Source: CBFHTC01 sp965658815 (GTDB taxonomy: Bacteria > Pseudomonadota > Alphaproteobacteria > Rickettsiales > Rickettsiaceae). From it: 64,000 nucleotides of DNA. Location of the stretch: NCBI GenBank assembly GCA_965658815.1, contig CBFHTC010000001.1:124001-188000 (forward strand), in the 5' to 3' direction. The translations under genes were made by a program, and so were the position numbers. Below the pieces are notes generated by a model. The model made no database searches and was not told where the DNA came from. It saw nothing but the letters and a program-made list of their open reading frames with translations. Shown one piece after another: positions 1 to 10,025 of the stretch. Numbering within the stretch: position 1 is the stretch's first letter; each line of letters opens with the position of its first letter.

Positions 1-38
1 TTACGTCTACCATATATTATTTTCTATAATTTTACAAT

Positions 39-68
39 ATTCTATCATATATTCTATTACCAGGTCAA
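39..68 (-). promoter_or_regulatory. Possible promoter reading leftward out of the window
   Basis: On the minus strand TTGACC (68-63) is followed after 18 bases by TAGAAT (44-39), a near-consensus sigma-70 pair just downstream of infB. It would drive a gene beyond the left edge. No coding sequence could be placed in bases 1-90. Confidence 0.4.
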
Positions 69-90
69 GTCTTTTATAGCTTTTTTTATA

Positions 91-2610
91 TTATTTTTTT
101 ATGTCATAGGATTCAAAAATATCATCTTTTTGAAAATCATCAAAATTATGTATTAAAAATCCAACTTCTTGTTTTTTTCTACCTTCTTCTACTTCTTCTT
201 TTTCAATCATCATGCTTTTGATTTTTAGATTGTCTGCTATCATTTTATTATTTCTTATCACCTGTATTAAACTGGATTTTTTAAATATACCAGATAAGAT
301 ATCACATCCAGCAATAACTTTCTTCGCAGTAAAGGAGAAGATAGCTTTGATTTTTGCTTGTGCGGTAACTTCTTTTTCTATCACTTTATCAGTAGAGCTT
401 TCTATTTCTTCTTTTATATAGTCTAAAATATGATATATAATTTTAAATTCAACAATAGTGATTCCTTCTTTATTTGCTAATTGTTTAATTAAGTTATTAT
501 TTTTAAAATTAAATGAAATGATTTTGGCTTTAAAATATTTTGCACTTTCTAAATCGGAATTGGTTATTTCTCCAATTGATTTATTGATAATATCAATCGA
601 TATATTTGAAGGTTTGATTTTTAAAATCTCTTGTTCAATTGCATCTAGTGTTCCAAATGCGTCTGATTTTATAATGAAGTTTAATTTTTTGGTGTTTTCT
701 TCCGTTGTCTTATTTAAAAGCAATTGCTCTAATGAAATCTCTGTCTTTATCTCTGGTTTTTTATCTTTTTCTTTATAATAAGAAATAATATTTTTTGCCT
801 CTCTCTCAGATTTTACGGTTATAAAAGACTCATTTGTTTTCGCAAAATTATCTAATTTATATACTGTTGCAGCATATCCCGCTTTAAGTTCTTGATCATT
901 TTTATTAATTGTCTTGACTCTTCCATATGTAGTAGGAGTTACTATATAATCGCCTTTTTTTAATAATCCTTGTTGAAGAACCATAGAGGCTGAAATTCCT
1001 TGATGTTTGTTTAAATTGGAGTCTAGAATTTTTCCAAATGCTTGACATTCTGTTGAAAAAAATAAATTTGTCTCTTCTGAGATTAATAAAATAGTTTCAT
1101 ACAGTTTATCAATGCCGATTTTCTTTAATATTGAAATTTCGCATACTGGAATATCGCCTCCCATATTTAATGTTAAAATCTCATACTTAACTAAATCCTC
1201 TTCAATTTTTCTTATTTTATTTCTCTTTTCTTCTTCATTTACTTTATCAATTTTATTTATAGCTACAATTATTTTTTTACTTTTGGCTGCTTTAATTGAT
1301 TCAATTGTCTGTTCTTTAATACCATCTTCGATTGATATCAATAATATGATAATATCAGAAGCTTGAATTGAACTTGTTCTTAAATTTGATAATATCGCGT
1401 GGCCAGGAGTATCAATAAATGTAAAAGTGCTGTTGTTTTTTTTTTCTTGAATAGAAAATGTTCTGACAGATTGAGTAATGTCCCCGTGTTCTTTGGTGGC
1501 TGTATTTTGTATTAAGTCAAGAAGAGAGGTTTTTCCATGATCGACATGACCTACTACTGAGATGATAGGAGGGCGCATTTCTAAGTTTATCTTGTCTTGT
1601 AACTCGAGTTGAATATTTTTTATTTTGATATCAATATTGTAAATATCTTTTTGAAATTCATATGTGTGACCAAGCTCTGAAACTAGAATTTCTGCAGTTT
1701 CTGAATCGAGAAGGTGAAATTCCGTTAGTTTATCTTGTGAGATTAGATTTTTCAGCATCTTTATTAAATCACTTACTTTTTCCGATAGTTTATGAGCTAA
1801 ATCTTTTATGGATATTTTATCATAGATGATAATATGTTTTTTAGTTTTTTCTTTTTCCAGCTTTCTTTTTTTTAATTTTTTAAATGTATCATCCCTGCTA
1901 AAAAAATTATTTTTTACATAGGCTTTTTGTAAAGTGCTTTTTTCGTTCTTTTTAACTTTTAAAGTTGTTTGCTTGATTTTATTATTTTGAAAGACTCTTT
2001 TTGGCTTGATATCTTGAGTGCTCGTTGCGTTATTGAAGTTTGAATTTCTAGTAGATCCTTGAGGAGTATATGTTGGCTTATGTGGGTTGTACGGAGCTTT
2101 ATGTGGATTATATGGAGCTTTGTGTGGCGTATATATTGGTTTATGTGGATTATATGGCTCTCTATGTGAATTATATGTCTTTTGCTGATTGATGTTAGGT
2201 GCATCTAAAGTTGATCTCTTCTGCTGACTCGATGAGTAGTAGTTTGTGTGTTTAAAACTATTGTTTTGGAGCGAATTGCTTAGTTTGTTGTCATGGGTTC
2301 TATTTACGGACGAAGGTTTAAATGTGGTATTATTATATCTTATATCTACAGATGAAGGTTTAAATGTTTTGGCATTTTTCTTCTCTAAAGTGTTTAATTC
2401 CGATTGACCTTCTGAGTCATTTTTATTTAATTTATTAACAATATCTGTTTTTGTGTTTTTATCTTCAGATATTTTTGTATTTAATACATCTCTTTCTATC
2501 TCTTTCGCACTTGTGGTCTTGTTCTTTAAGTTTTCTTCATTTGATTTGTCCCCCTTTTTTATTTTATTCAAATATGAGCTAAATTTAAATTGCAGTTTTT
2601 TCTCTGTCAT
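91..2610 (-). CDS. infB: Translation initiation factor IF-2
   Basis: IF-2 is the GTPase that brings initiator fMet-tRNA to the 30S subunit and promotes 50S joining. The 839-residue protein has the G1 loop GHVDHGKTS near residue 354, the G3 motif DTPGHA and the G4 motif NKID, then the usual C-terminal domains. The first ~330 residues are lysine/asparagine-rich and low in complexity, and include a tandem run built from the unit PHKxxYxP (about residues 150-185). IF-2 N-termini vary widely in this way in the family. It lies 60 bases downstream of nusA on the same strand, the conserved nusA-infB pairing; rimP and rbfA are not adjacent here. The start is the ATG at 2610. Confidence 0.97.
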   Translation of the reverse strand: MTEKKLQFKFSSYLNKIKKGDKSNEENLKNKTTSAKEIERDVLNTKISEDKNTKTDIVNKLNKNDSEGQSELNTLEKKNAKTFKPSSVDIRYNNTTFKPSSVNRTHDNKLSNSLQNNSFKHTNYYSSSQQKRSTLDAPNINQQKTYNSHREPYNPHKPIYTPHKAPYNPHKAPYNPHKPTYTPQGSTRNSNFNNATSTQDIKPKRVFQNNKIKQTTLKVKKNEKSTLQKAYVKNNFFSRDDTFKKLKKRKLEKEKTKKHIIIYDKISIKDLAHKLSEKVSDLIKMLKNLISQDKLTEFHLLDSETAEILVSELGHTYEFQKDIYNIDIKIKNIQLELQDKINLEMRPPIISVVGHVDHGKTSLLDLIQNTATKEHGDITQSVRTFSIQEKKNNSTFTFIDTPGHAILSNLRTSSIQASDIIILLISIEDGIKEQTIESIKAAKSKKIIVAINKIDKVNEEEKRNKIRKIEEDLVKYEILTLNMGGDIPVCEISILKKIGIDKLYETILLISEETNLFFSTECQAFGKILDSNLNKHQGISASMVLQQGLLKKGDYIVTPTTYGRVKTINKNDQELKAGYAATVYKLDNFAKTNESFITVKSEREAKNIISYYKEKDKKPEIKTEISLEQLLLNKTTEENTKKLNFIIKSDAFGTLDAIEQEILKIKPSNISIDIINKSIGEITNSDLESAKYFKAKIISFNFKNNNLIKQLANKEGITIVEFKIIYHILDYIKEEIESSTDKVIEKEVTAQAKIKAIFSFTAKKVIAGCDILSGIFKKSSLIQVIRNNKMIADNLKIKSMMIEKEEVEEGRKKQEVGFLIHNFDDFQKDDIFESYDIKK

Positions 2611-2670
2611 GTATACATTGTAATTAAATACAATATATCACTAAAAGTTTTAATTTGCAAGTTTGAGGTT

Positions 2671-4089
2671 TTATATTTTACTGTCTCTTTTTTGCATTTG
2701 CTGTGCTTCTTGTAACATTTCATTGACTTCTGATTCTGTGACGTCAGTCTCAGATAAAATTTGAATTAATGTTTCTTTTTTTACAAACAATAAGTCTTCT
2801 ATTGTTTTAACTCCAGCTTCTGCTAATTTGATATAAATTTCTTTATTCTCTAATGGTATCAAGTCAATAATTTCTTGACTAAGTCCTAGTTCTTCTAATC
2901 TTTCTAGCACACCTTGCTCTTTGTTCACTAAGTTTTCAATTGCTTTTTTATGTATTTTTTCAATTTCTTCTATTCGATATCCAGATAAAGCATTTCTTTC
3001 AATTTCTTCTATCGAACTTGATGCTATATTTTCTAAATCTTTAAAGCCACATGTGATCAATAATCTTGCGGTCATATCATCAATCTCAAGGTTCGACATT
3101 AGATATTGAATTAAACTATTTTGCACTTCTTTAAATTGATCTTGATACTCTGTTTCTGATAGCACATTTATTTCACTATTTGTAAGTTTTTGTGCTAATT
3201 CAACATTAGACATAAATTTTCCTAAAGCTATTCTGATATCGTCATCTTTAACTATTGCTGTATACTTATTTTTCGCTTCTTCTATTATTTCTATTGGTCT
3301 TGCGGGATTTAAAGAGTTCAATACATATTGTTCATAATTTGTTGTATATTCTATAATATCAATAATTTCATTATGAACTTCTTTTCTGATTGCTTTTATA
3401 CGAGATCCATTTACTCCAAGGCAAGCAATGATTGGATTTAAATTTTGCTCAGGACAAAATACTGCGACTTTACTTTTTTTTCCAGCTATTCTTACTACGT
3501 TATGAATCTGTATGATGTTATCATATATTTCAGGAATTTCGCTTTCTAGAAGTTTTGATATAAATTCTGCAGAATTACGGGATACAATTGTGTTATAGAC
3601 TTTAGATTCTTCATCAATCTCATGAATTAACACTTGTATCTTTTGATTGATGTTAAATAGAGATTTATCAAGTGGATGAGATAATGCGCGGGGCATCAAG
3701 GTTGAAAATCCATTAATTTGAACAATGATTCCTTTAACATTGATTTCTTGAATTTTTCCTATCATAATTGTATTAATTTTATCTTGAAAAAATTCTATTT
3801 CTTTTTGTTTCTCTATTTGCGCTATTTGATATCTTATATTTTTTATGATTTTTGTCATTGTAGTTCGCTGGTCCGTTTGGCCGACGATTTTTTTTTCAAC
3901 AAACTCATCATTTTCTTTGACATATGTCTTTATTTCTCCTTCCTCAAATTTTACTTTTACTTCTTCGATATAAAAGCTATCTTGTATTACTTGAGTGACT
4001 GATTTTTCTATAATATCTTGTATAATATCTGCTGGTAGATTTTTCTCTCTGGATATTATCTCGATAGAGTCTTGTATAATATTTTGCAT
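2671..4089 (-). CDS. nusA: Transcription termination/antitermination factor NusA
   Basis: NusA binds RNA polymerase and nascent RNA to tune pausing, termination and antitermination. The order visible is an N-terminal polymerase-binding domain (EIISREKNLP), an S1 domain (IGKIQEINVKGIIVQI), KH domains (CLGVNGSRIKAIRKE), and two C-terminal helix-hairpin-helix acidic repeats. I start it at the ATG at 4089 (472 residues) rather than the in-frame TTG at 4149, because that TTG is itself the first three bases of a good -35 box and would lie upstream of the predicted transcription start. It precedes infB in a two-gene operon. Confidence 0.95.
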   Translation of the reverse strand: MQNIIQDSIEIISREKNLPADIIQDIIEKSVTQVIQDSFYIEEVKVKFEEGEIKTYVKENDEFVEKKIVGQTDQRTTMTKIIKNIRYQIAQIEKQKEIEFFQDKINTIMIGKIQEINVKGIIVQINGFSTLMPRALSHPLDKSLFNINQKIQVLIHEIDEESKVYNTIVSRNSAEFISKLLESEIPEIYDNIIQIHNVVRIAGKKSKVAVFCPEQNLNPIIACLGVNGSRIKAIRKEVHNEIIDIIEYTTNYEQYVLNSLNPARPIEIIEEAKNKYTAIVKDDDIRIALGKFMSNVELAQKLTNSEINVLSETEYQDQFKEVQNSLIQYLMSNLEIDDMTARLLITCGFKDLENIASSSIEEIERNALSGYRIEEIEKIHKKAIENLVNKEQGVLERLEELGLSQEIIDLIPLENKEIYIKLAEAGVKTIEDLLFVKKETLIQILSETDVTESEVNEMLQEAQQMQKRDSKI

Positions 4090-4120
4090 GCTGGACAAAT
4101 TTTCTTTTATCTGATAATTT

Positions 4121-4149
4121 ATTTTATCAAAATAATTACACAGAGTCAA
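4121..4149 (-). promoter_or_regulatory. Promoter of nusA-infB
   Basis: On the minus strand TTGACT (4149-4144), a 17-base spacer and TAAAAT (4126-4121). Transcription should begin near 4114, about 25 bases before the nusA ATG at 4089, which also decides the nusA start. Confidence 0.7.
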
Positions 4150-4231
4150 GATTGGGATTTAAGTTTTCTTTTTCATAATAGGATTGTTTTTATATTAATA
4201 TTTGTTTACAATAATTAAATTATTATAAATT

Positions 4232-6097
4232 TTGTTTTATTATATCATTCCCGCTCTTGATGAGCTAGGTTGCTTTCTTTATAAAAGTGATAAAAAGTTA
4301 AATACTGGCAATGTTGTATTAATATCGGTGCGTAATAAAATTGTTTTTGGAGTGGTGTATAAATTATATGAAGAAGATAGGCCGAGTTTTAAAGTTAAAG
4401 ATATTATTTCTATTACTTCATTATTTGTTGACGTAAATATGATTTTATATTTTTCAAAAGAGTATTATGTAAAGCTTGGCTCTATATGTAAGATGATATT
4501 GCCTATTAAGGCCTTTCTACACTATAATGATTTTTTTTCTTTAAAGGAAAGGCGTTCTTTTAAAATCGAAGAAAATTATAGTTATCATTATGATGATAAT
4601 AGATTATCTCAAGAGCAATTAAATGCAAAAAATATTATTTTAGAGCAAAATAAACCCTCTTTACTATTTGGCGTTACTGGTTCCGGTAAAACCGAGGTGT
4701 TTTTATCGATAATTAATTCCATTCAAGGTCAGGTATTGATCTTGGTGCCGGAAATTAGTCTCGTAGATAGTATTTATCAAAGACTGATGGATCAGTACAA
4801 TATTCACTTAAATTATTGGCATTCAAAGTTAACCACTGTGCAGAGAGATAAAATTTTTAGTCAAATTATCTCAAATAAAGTCAAAGTGATTATTGGAACA
4901 AGAAGTGCTATTTTCTTACCTTTTGCAAAATTAGATTTGATTATTGTTGATGAAAGTCATGATTCCTCTTTTAAACAATTGTCAAAAGTTCTTTATAACG
5001 CAAAAGATATAGCTTTATATTTACATCAAATGCGAAATACTCGATTGATCTTATCTTCTGCTACTCCGTCTTTAAATGATTATTTTTTTTATAAAAAAGG
5101 CTTATTTGCTTTAGCTCCTCTTCAAAATCGTCACTTCACTTCTTTACCGGAGTTTGTAGTGGAGAAGATTTGGAATGATATTTTGTCTAAAAAACTTATC
5201 GATGAAATTCATTTATGCGTTAAAAATAAAAAACAAATATTACTATTTTGCTCTCATAGAGGTTATTCAAAGTATCTTCTCTGTAAAAGCTGCTTTTTTT
5301 CTCCTGAATGCGAAAACTGCAGTGTTTATTTATCTGTTTTTGGTAATATGTTAAAGTGTAAACATTGTGCATTTGTAAAAAAAATGCCAAATTCGTGTTT
5401 AAAATGTGAAGAGAAAGATCTTTCTTTTGTAGGGTATGGCATCGAAAGGGCTTTTGAGTATGTTCAATCTTACTTTAAAGACTATAAAGTAGATTATGTG
5501 ACTAGTGATCGCAGCGATGCCCTTCAAATTATTGATCGCTTTACAAAAGGAGAAATAGATATTTTGTTAGGCACAAATATCATCGCAAAAGGATATAATT
5601 TTCCTAATTTATATTTAGTTGCAATATTAAATGTGGATTTGGGTTTCTTGTCAGGAGACTTGCGCTCTTTGGAGTCAAATTTTCAGTTGCTGTCTCAAGT
5701 TGGAGGTAGGGCGGGAAGGTTTGAAAAAGGAAAAATATTAATTCAAACTTTTGGCACAAAGGATAAGTTTATTCAATATTTAATAAAAAATGATTATATT
5801 GGCTTTGCTGAAAACGAAATTAAAAGCAGAGGTAAGTTTGGACCATCGAGTTATATTATGCAGTTGATATTTATGTCGCGAGATGAGCTTATGGTCAAAA
5901 AAGAAGCTTTGCGTATCGCTCGAGGAATTAAAAGTTCAATTGGCCCCGTTAAGGCTCAGATTTATAAATATAATAACTATTATCGTTATGTTATATTAAT
6001 TGTGTCTCAAGATAAGAAATATTTAAATATTGATAAAATGAAAATACATTCTTCTGTATTGCTAAAAGTGGATGTAAATCCTTATAACTATCTTTGA
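4232..6097 (+). CDS. priA: Primosomal protein N' (replication restart helicase PriA)
   Basis: PriA is a 3'-5' DNA helicase that recognises stalled forks and reloads the replicative helicase. At 621 residues it is slightly short for the family. The helicase core has Walker A GVTGSGKTE, a DESH box (the usual form is DEEH) and a zinc-binding insert with eight cysteines in the spacing CxxC..CxxC..CxxC..CxxC (CKSC, CENC, CKHC, CLKC). Helicase motifs in the C-terminal half include GTNIIAKGYNFPN and QVGGRAGR. The likely start is TTG at 4232; no upstream ATG is in frame without a stop. It is transcribed divergently from nusA. Confidence 0.93.
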   Translation: MFYYIIPALDELGCFLYKSDKKLNTGNVVLISVRNKIVFGVVYKLYEEDRPSFKVKDIISITSLFVDVNMILYFSKEYYVKLGSICKMILPIKAFLHYNDFFSLKERRSFKIEENYSYHYDDNRLSQEQLNAKNIILEQNKPSLLFGVTGSGKTEVFLSIINSIQGQVLILVPEISLVDSIYQRLMDQYNIHLNYWHSKLTTVQRDKIFSQIISNKVKVIIGTRSAIFLPFAKLDLIIVDESHDSSFKQLSKVLYNAKDIALYLHQMRNTRLILSSATPSLNDYFFYKKGLFALAPLQNRHFTSLPEFVVEKIWNDILSKKLIDEIHLCVKNKKQILLFCSHRGYSKYLLCKSCFFSPECENCSVYLSVFGNMLKCKHCAFVKKMPNSCLKCEEKDLSFVGYGIERAFEYVQSYFKDYKVDYVTSDRSDALQIIDRFTKGEIDILLGTNIIAKGYNFPNLYLVAILNVDLGFLSGDLRSLESNFQLLSQVGGRAGRFEKGKILIQTFGTKDKFIQYLIKNDYIGFAENEIKSRGKFGPSSYIMQLIFMSRDELMVKKEALRIARGIKSSIGPVKAQIYKYNNYYRYVILIVSQDKKYLNIDKMKIHSSVLLKVDVNPYNYL

Positions 6098-6207
6098 TAA
6101 TAAGCTTTTCTATGTTAATTGTTATAATAGGTGTCCCTTTCTTTGTATTTAAAAGTGACTACATCATTGGTTGTAACATTTTTTTGTATGAAATTTTTTT
6201 TTAAGCC

Positions 6208-6236
6208 TTGCAAACTTGTTATTTTTATTATAGAAT
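6208..6236 (+). promoter_or_regulatory. Promoter of rpmI-rplT
   Basis: TTGCAA (6208-6213), 17-base spacer, TAGAAT (6231-6236). Transcription would start around 6242-6244, only two to four bases before the rpmI ATG at 6246, which implies an almost leaderless message. Confidence 0.55.
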
Positions 6237-6245
6237 GTTTCTATA

Positions 6246-6458
6246 ATGAAAAAAAAGTTTATGTCAAAGCTAAAAGCTCATTCTGGATTAAAAAAGCGAT
6301 TCAAAGTTTCTGCAACTGGTAAAGTATCAGGTTTTGGAGCGGGTTCTAATCACTACAAACGAAATAAAACTAATAAAAGATTGAGTGGTCTGAGAAAAAG
6401 AATTATGTTGCCAAAAGCTCAGGCGCATAATATTAAACAAAGAATTTATGGAGGTTAA
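6246..6458 (+). CDS. rpmI: 50S ribosomal protein L35
   Basis: Small basic 70-residue protein of the large ribosomal subunit. Family hallmarks are KKRFKVSATGKV near residues 16-27 and the C-terminal LSGLRKRIMLPKA stretch. It is directly followed by rplT with a 2-base gap, the conserved L35-L20 pair. infC, the usual upstream partner, is absent; priA ends 148 bases upstream instead. No Shine-Dalgarno sequence precedes the ATG, in line with the near-leaderless promoter placement. Confidence 0.97.
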   Translation: MKKKFMSKLKAHSGLKKRFKVSATGKVSGFGAGSNHYKRNKTNKRLSGLRKRIMLPKAQAHNIKQRIYGG

Positions 6459-6460
6459 TT

Positions 6461-6808
6461 ATGACTAGGGCTAATTCAAGTGTCACAAGACAAAAAAGAC
6501 ACAAAAAAATCATTCAAGCAGGTAAAGGTTACAGAGGTAGAAACAACTGTTATAGGTTGGTTAAAAGTCGAGTGGAAAAGGCTTGGCAGTATGCTTATCG
6601 TGATCGAAAAGCTTTTAAAAGAGATATTAAATCAATTTGGATTGTTCGAATTAATGCTGCGTTGCGTAGTATGAACTTAACTTATTCTAAATTTATGAAT
6701 CTGTTTAATAAATCTGATTTAACTATTGATAAAAAACATCTTGCTCATTTGGCTTATGGTAACTCTGAAGCTTTTAAGCAAATTGTCAATAAAGTTGTTC
6801 ATGCTTAA
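6461..6808 (+). CDS. rplT: 50S ribosomal protein L20
   Basis: 115-residue, strongly basic large-subunit protein that nucleates 23S rRNA folding. The N-terminal R-x-x-x-x-x-RHKKI and GYRGRNNCYR motifs and the C-terminal globular half (IWIVRINAALR) match L20 along the full normal length. The start at 6461 is preceded by GGAGGT seven bases upstream, one of the clearest ribosome-binding sites in the window. It is the second gene of the rpmI-rplT unit. Confidence 0.98.
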   Translation: MTRANSSVTRQKRHKKIIQAGKGYRGRNNCYRLVKSRVEKAWQYAYRDRKAFKRDIKSIWIVRINAALRSMNLTYSKFMNLFNKSDLTIDKKHLAHLAYGNSEAFKQIVNKVVHA

Positions 6809-6911
6809 TCGACTTTAATTTTTTATTAATTATTTTTATATCTCTATAATTTGCTTTAATTTTTTACTAAGTATATTACAAAGTTATTTAAGATAATAAT
6901 ATCTACCTTGT

Positions 6912-7520
6912 CTATGAAAAAGATATCTTTTCTTTTACAATTGCATAGCTTTTATATTGAAATAAAATTGTACCCTTTCCTTTATAATTTTTATAGGATT
7001 TTATTATAAAATTTTTTGCACCATTTCTAGATAAATGTTGACATACTTCTTGGCCGATAAAGCATCCCTTTTTTAAATTGACATATAAATTATATTGATA
7101 TGGAAATGCTTTAAATGGTATTTCTTCGCCTATTTCTAATAGAGTGTATTTTACTTTATCTTTTAAGAAAATATCACGATGATTTTCTTCTATCTTATTA
7201 AAAGACCAATATTTTAAATTTTCATTTCTGCAATCTTTAATGCAATTACTATCGCTGTTATATGTATAATAACATTCTCTCGCTTCTGCGTATGTAAAAT
7301 CTTCCCTTAGTTTATATTGATTGATATAGTTAATGACTAAGTGGATATTGTTTGATAAAATATACATTTCATTATCTTGTACAGTATAGATGATAGCGTC
7401 ACACATGATCTGACCTTGTGGATTTAAAAATAAATGATATGTTGATTTATTGTCAACGCAGTTATTTGAAGATATTTTGTCTATCAATGATTTTGTTATT
7501 TGAGTTTTTATATATTGCAT
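6912..7520 (-). CDS. ygfZ: YgfZ/GcvT-family folate-dependent Fe-S maturation protein
   Basis: YgfZ (COG0354) proteins bind folate and assist the repair or assembly of certain iron-sulfur enzymes. The diagnostic K-G-C-x-G-Q-E motif is intact near residue 154 (KKGCFIGQEV). The N-terminal region retains the family's FLNPQGQIMCDAII pattern. At 202 residues it is much shorter than typical bacterial YgfZ (about 300), so the C-terminal barrel is reduced. The family is commonly retained in small alphaproteobacterial genomes. It is a single gene, convergent with rplT. Confidence 0.8.
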   Translation of the reverse strand: MQYIKTQITKSLIDKISSNNCVDNKSTYHLFLNPQGQIMCDAIIYTVQDNEMYILSNNIHLVINYINQYKLREDFTYAEARECYYTYNSDSNCIKDCRNENLKYWSFNKIEENHRDIFLKDKVKYTLLEIGEEIPFKAFPYQYNLYVNLKKGCFIGQEVCQHLSRNGAKNFIIKSYKNYKGKGTILFQYKSYAIVKEKISFS

Positions 7521-7685
7521 TTTCTTGATTTATATACTTTTTTATTGTACTATAAAAACATATTAAAATCGATTCTCAGTGTATTTAAGTTTAGTTACAT
7601 AAATAGAATTTATTTGATATTTAATGTGATTTTAGTTGCAAAGTAGAATAATCTGTGGTAATATTATTTATATAATACTATCACT

Positions 7686-8951
7686 GTGTTAAAATTAAAA
7701 TATATTTTATTTATCATAACTTGTTTTAGTAACGAGCTTGATGAGTATATTCAAAAATTTTGTAAAGATAATGAAATTAACGCAATTTACTCGATTTTTA
7801 AAGTTAATAATAGTACCAATCAACCGGAGTATTTAGCAAAGGGTATCGTAAATGGTTATGATGAGTCTTATAGCAATAAGAATCATCATCATTTTATATG
7901 TTCTTGTACTAAGCAAATGACATCACTATTGATTTTAAAATTGATTGAAGAGGAAAGGTTTGGTTTACATGATACTGTATATAAGGTATTAGGTAAGAAT
8001 TATTATTTATGGCGTCTAAATGGAGGAGTACCCAATTGGACAAAAAGAGTCACTATATATCAGCTTTTAACTCATACCAGTGGATTATCAGATTATCTGT
8101 ATGATCCATATTTTATTTTTCAGTTTTTTAATAGTGAGATGAATGAAGAGCGGTATAAAGTAAATGTTTTAAGGTCTGCTAGTAGGCTTTTTCAGTTTTT
8201 TGCATCTCATAAATCATACTCTTATATTAACACTAATTTTTTTATTTTGTCTTTAGTTTTAGAGCGCTATTACAAAGAACCATTATCAACAATATTTCAA
8301 AACAATATTTTTGGTCCTTTAAATATGAAAAATACTTTTCTATTGAAGATAAAGAAGGATCACAAAATATCAGATTTAAATTTGGTCAAAAGTTATTATT
8401 TTAACCCTTATGAAAAAGACAATTATCTATTGCGCCTTATACATTTTTTTACAGCGGTGGATCTATTGAGTAATGTTGTTGAAGTAGGGCTTTTAAATAC
8501 GCTTGTAGAGGCTGAAAAACTTGATGAGGTCTTATTCTTTGGAGATGGAGGTGTTGTTTCGAATTTAGATGATATGGTTATATTTTTAATCAATTTGCAT
8601 AAAAATAGAAATTTTGTTTCACAAGATAATTATGATTTAATGTATTCTAATCAGGAGATTGTTAAAGGGTCTTTATTTAAAACTAAGTATCATAATGTAT
8701 TCTACGGGTTTGGAACTGAGATTATTGAATATAAATCTCAATATGCTTTTGGGCATCCGGGACATTTTGCTGGATATAGATGTGAGGCTATATATTTAAA
8801 AGAGCAAGATGTTTTTATATTGTTATTTGGAAATCAGGCTATTATGCCAAGACATCAAACTGGTATAGGATTTTATACGAAAATAGATAATAAAAAGTAT
8901 GATATAAAGTACTTACTAGAATCCCTGATTGTTGATTATTTTATTAGATAG
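7686..8951 (+). CDS. Exported serine hydrolase of the beta-lactamase/PBP4*-like family (copy 1)
   Basis: Serine beta-lactamase-like hydrolase, probably periplasmic or secreted. A 15-residue signal-like segment ends in TCFS before NELDE. The nucleophile motif S73-C-T-K76 (SxxK), the second motif Y180-I-N182 (YxN) and a C-terminal GHPG (HxG) are all present, so catalysis is plausible. The TIYQLLTHTSG motif is typical of the class C/esterase group. Substrate cannot be told: peptidoglycan peptides, esters or beta-lactams are all possible. Start is GTG at 7686. A clear paralogue lies at 10026-11201 and an unknown exported protein sits between them on the other strand. Confidence 0.8.
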   Translation: MLKLKYILFIITCFSNELDEYIQKFCKDNEINAIYSIFKVNNSTNQPEYLAKGIVNGYDESYSNKNHHHFICSCTKQMTSLLILKLIEEERFGLHDTVYKVLGKNYYLWRLNGGVPNWTKRVTIYQLLTHTSGLSDYLYDPYFIFQFFNSEMNEERYKVNVLRSASRLFQFFASHKSYSYINTNFFILSLVLERYYKEPLSTIFQNNIFGPLNMKNTFLLKIKKDHKISDLNLVKSYYFNPYEKDNYLLRLIHFFTAVDLLSNVVEVGLLNTLVEAEKLDEVLFFGDGGVVSNLDDMVIFLINLHKNRNFVSQDNYDLMYSNQEIVKGSLFKTKYHNVFYGFGTEIIEYKSQYAFGHPGHFAGYRCEAIYLKEQDVFILLFGNQAIMPRHQTGIGFYTKIDNKKYDIKYLLESLIVDYFIR

Positions 8952-8991
8952 TTTCCTTAAAAAGGGTATTATCATTATTCTATTAAATTAC

Positions 8992-9909
8992 TTATCTTAG
9001 AGAAAAAAGCGTACAATCACGATGGCTCAGAAGAGTGCTCACTAAGCTTTCATAAGGCTTGACATAAGTAAGGTATTCGTTATATTCAAAACTATAACCT
9101 ACTGTATATGTAAAAAATATCATTTGTGCTATCGTTTTTGATGTAGTATCCACTATTTGTCCAACTGTATAGCTGTATAATGAGTTTAATAAATAAATAT
9201 TAGCAATCATGTTAACAAACCAGCTCAGACTGCTTGGTGTGACTTTTGATATCATAAAAGATAATAGACGAGGTGCTAGATTATATCCGATAGACATTGA
9301 TACGAGGCTTGTTAAAGCAATAGGTTTGTCTGGATCTATGGTATATTTTTTCCATTTAAATAAGTCACTCTTTACTGTCTTTTTCGCTACAACAAAATTC
9401 ACATTGTTAGAATTTTGCTCTTTGCCGAAGATTGTTTTATTGAAAATTCGTAGCTCGGATTTAATGTAGGACATGGGGTGTAAATTTATACTTATGTTTG
9501 GTATAAGTAGCGAGTATTTATTCCAAGTTGGAAGAATTTTTAGTGCTATATTTTTAATATTAAATTTAATGTTCCACACAAGCCCGAAATTATCAATAAG
9601 CTTAGTGGTCAACATATGCAAGTCACCTAAGGCTATGCAGTCAATCTGCATTATATTTGCGATATTTAAAGCCAATTGTAATCCTATCTTAGCATCATGC
9701 CCTTTAGTTTTAGCATCGGTTTTCGAATTCTGAGTATTATCAGGGTGTGTTTTTAAAGATGAAGATAGGATATTGAAGGAGAGATCATAGTAATTAAAGA
9801 AGCTTGTATCCGTTTTAGTTTTTTGTTCTAATAGTTTTTGAGATTTTTCCTCTAAAAGTAGAACATTATCACAATGAACAAATGCTAGGAAGAGTAAAAC
9901 TTTTTTCAT
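8992..9909 (-). CDS. Exported protein of unknown function
   Basis: 305 residues beginning with a very short hydrophobic signal-like segment (MKKVLLFLAFVHC) followed by DN. No known domain was recognised. The body has several amphipathic or hydrophobic stretches (around residues 150-165 and 205-260) but no convincing set of transmembrane helices. Its layout weakly resembles the tandem exported proteins at 47655-49206: a segment like IPNISINLHP against LPTITLNIPY, and a C-terminal FxYN/FKYW ending. That resemblance is by eye and may be chance. It is flanked by the two serine hydrolases, which read in the opposite direction. Confidence 0.6.
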   Translation of the reverse strand: MKKVLLFLAFVHCDNVLLLEEKSQKLLEQKTKTDTSFFNYYDLSFNILSSSLKTHPDNTQNSKTDAKTKGHDAKIGLQLALNIANIMQIDCIALGDLHMLTTKLIDNFGLVWNIKFNIKNIALKILPTWNKYSLLIPNISINLHPMSYIKSELRIFNKTIFGKEQNSNNVNFVVAKKTVKSDLFKWKKYTIDPDKPIALTSLVSMSIGYNLAPRLLSFMISKVTPSSLSWFVNMIANIYLLNSLYSYTVGQIVDTTSKTIAQMIFFTYTVGYSFEYNEYLTYVKPYESLVSTLLSHRDCTLFSLR

Positions 9910-10025
9910 TAGTAATTTTATTTTATGATTTCATTGTAATACTAAATTGTATAAAGTCAAGAAAATTCTATTGATTGTTATTATATTTTCGATTATGATG
10001 GTATCATCATGTAAAAAATTACTCC

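Noticed and set aside
4090..4149. TTG start for nusA at 4149
   Set aside because: The TTG is part of the -35 box; ATG 4089 gives the normal NusA start.
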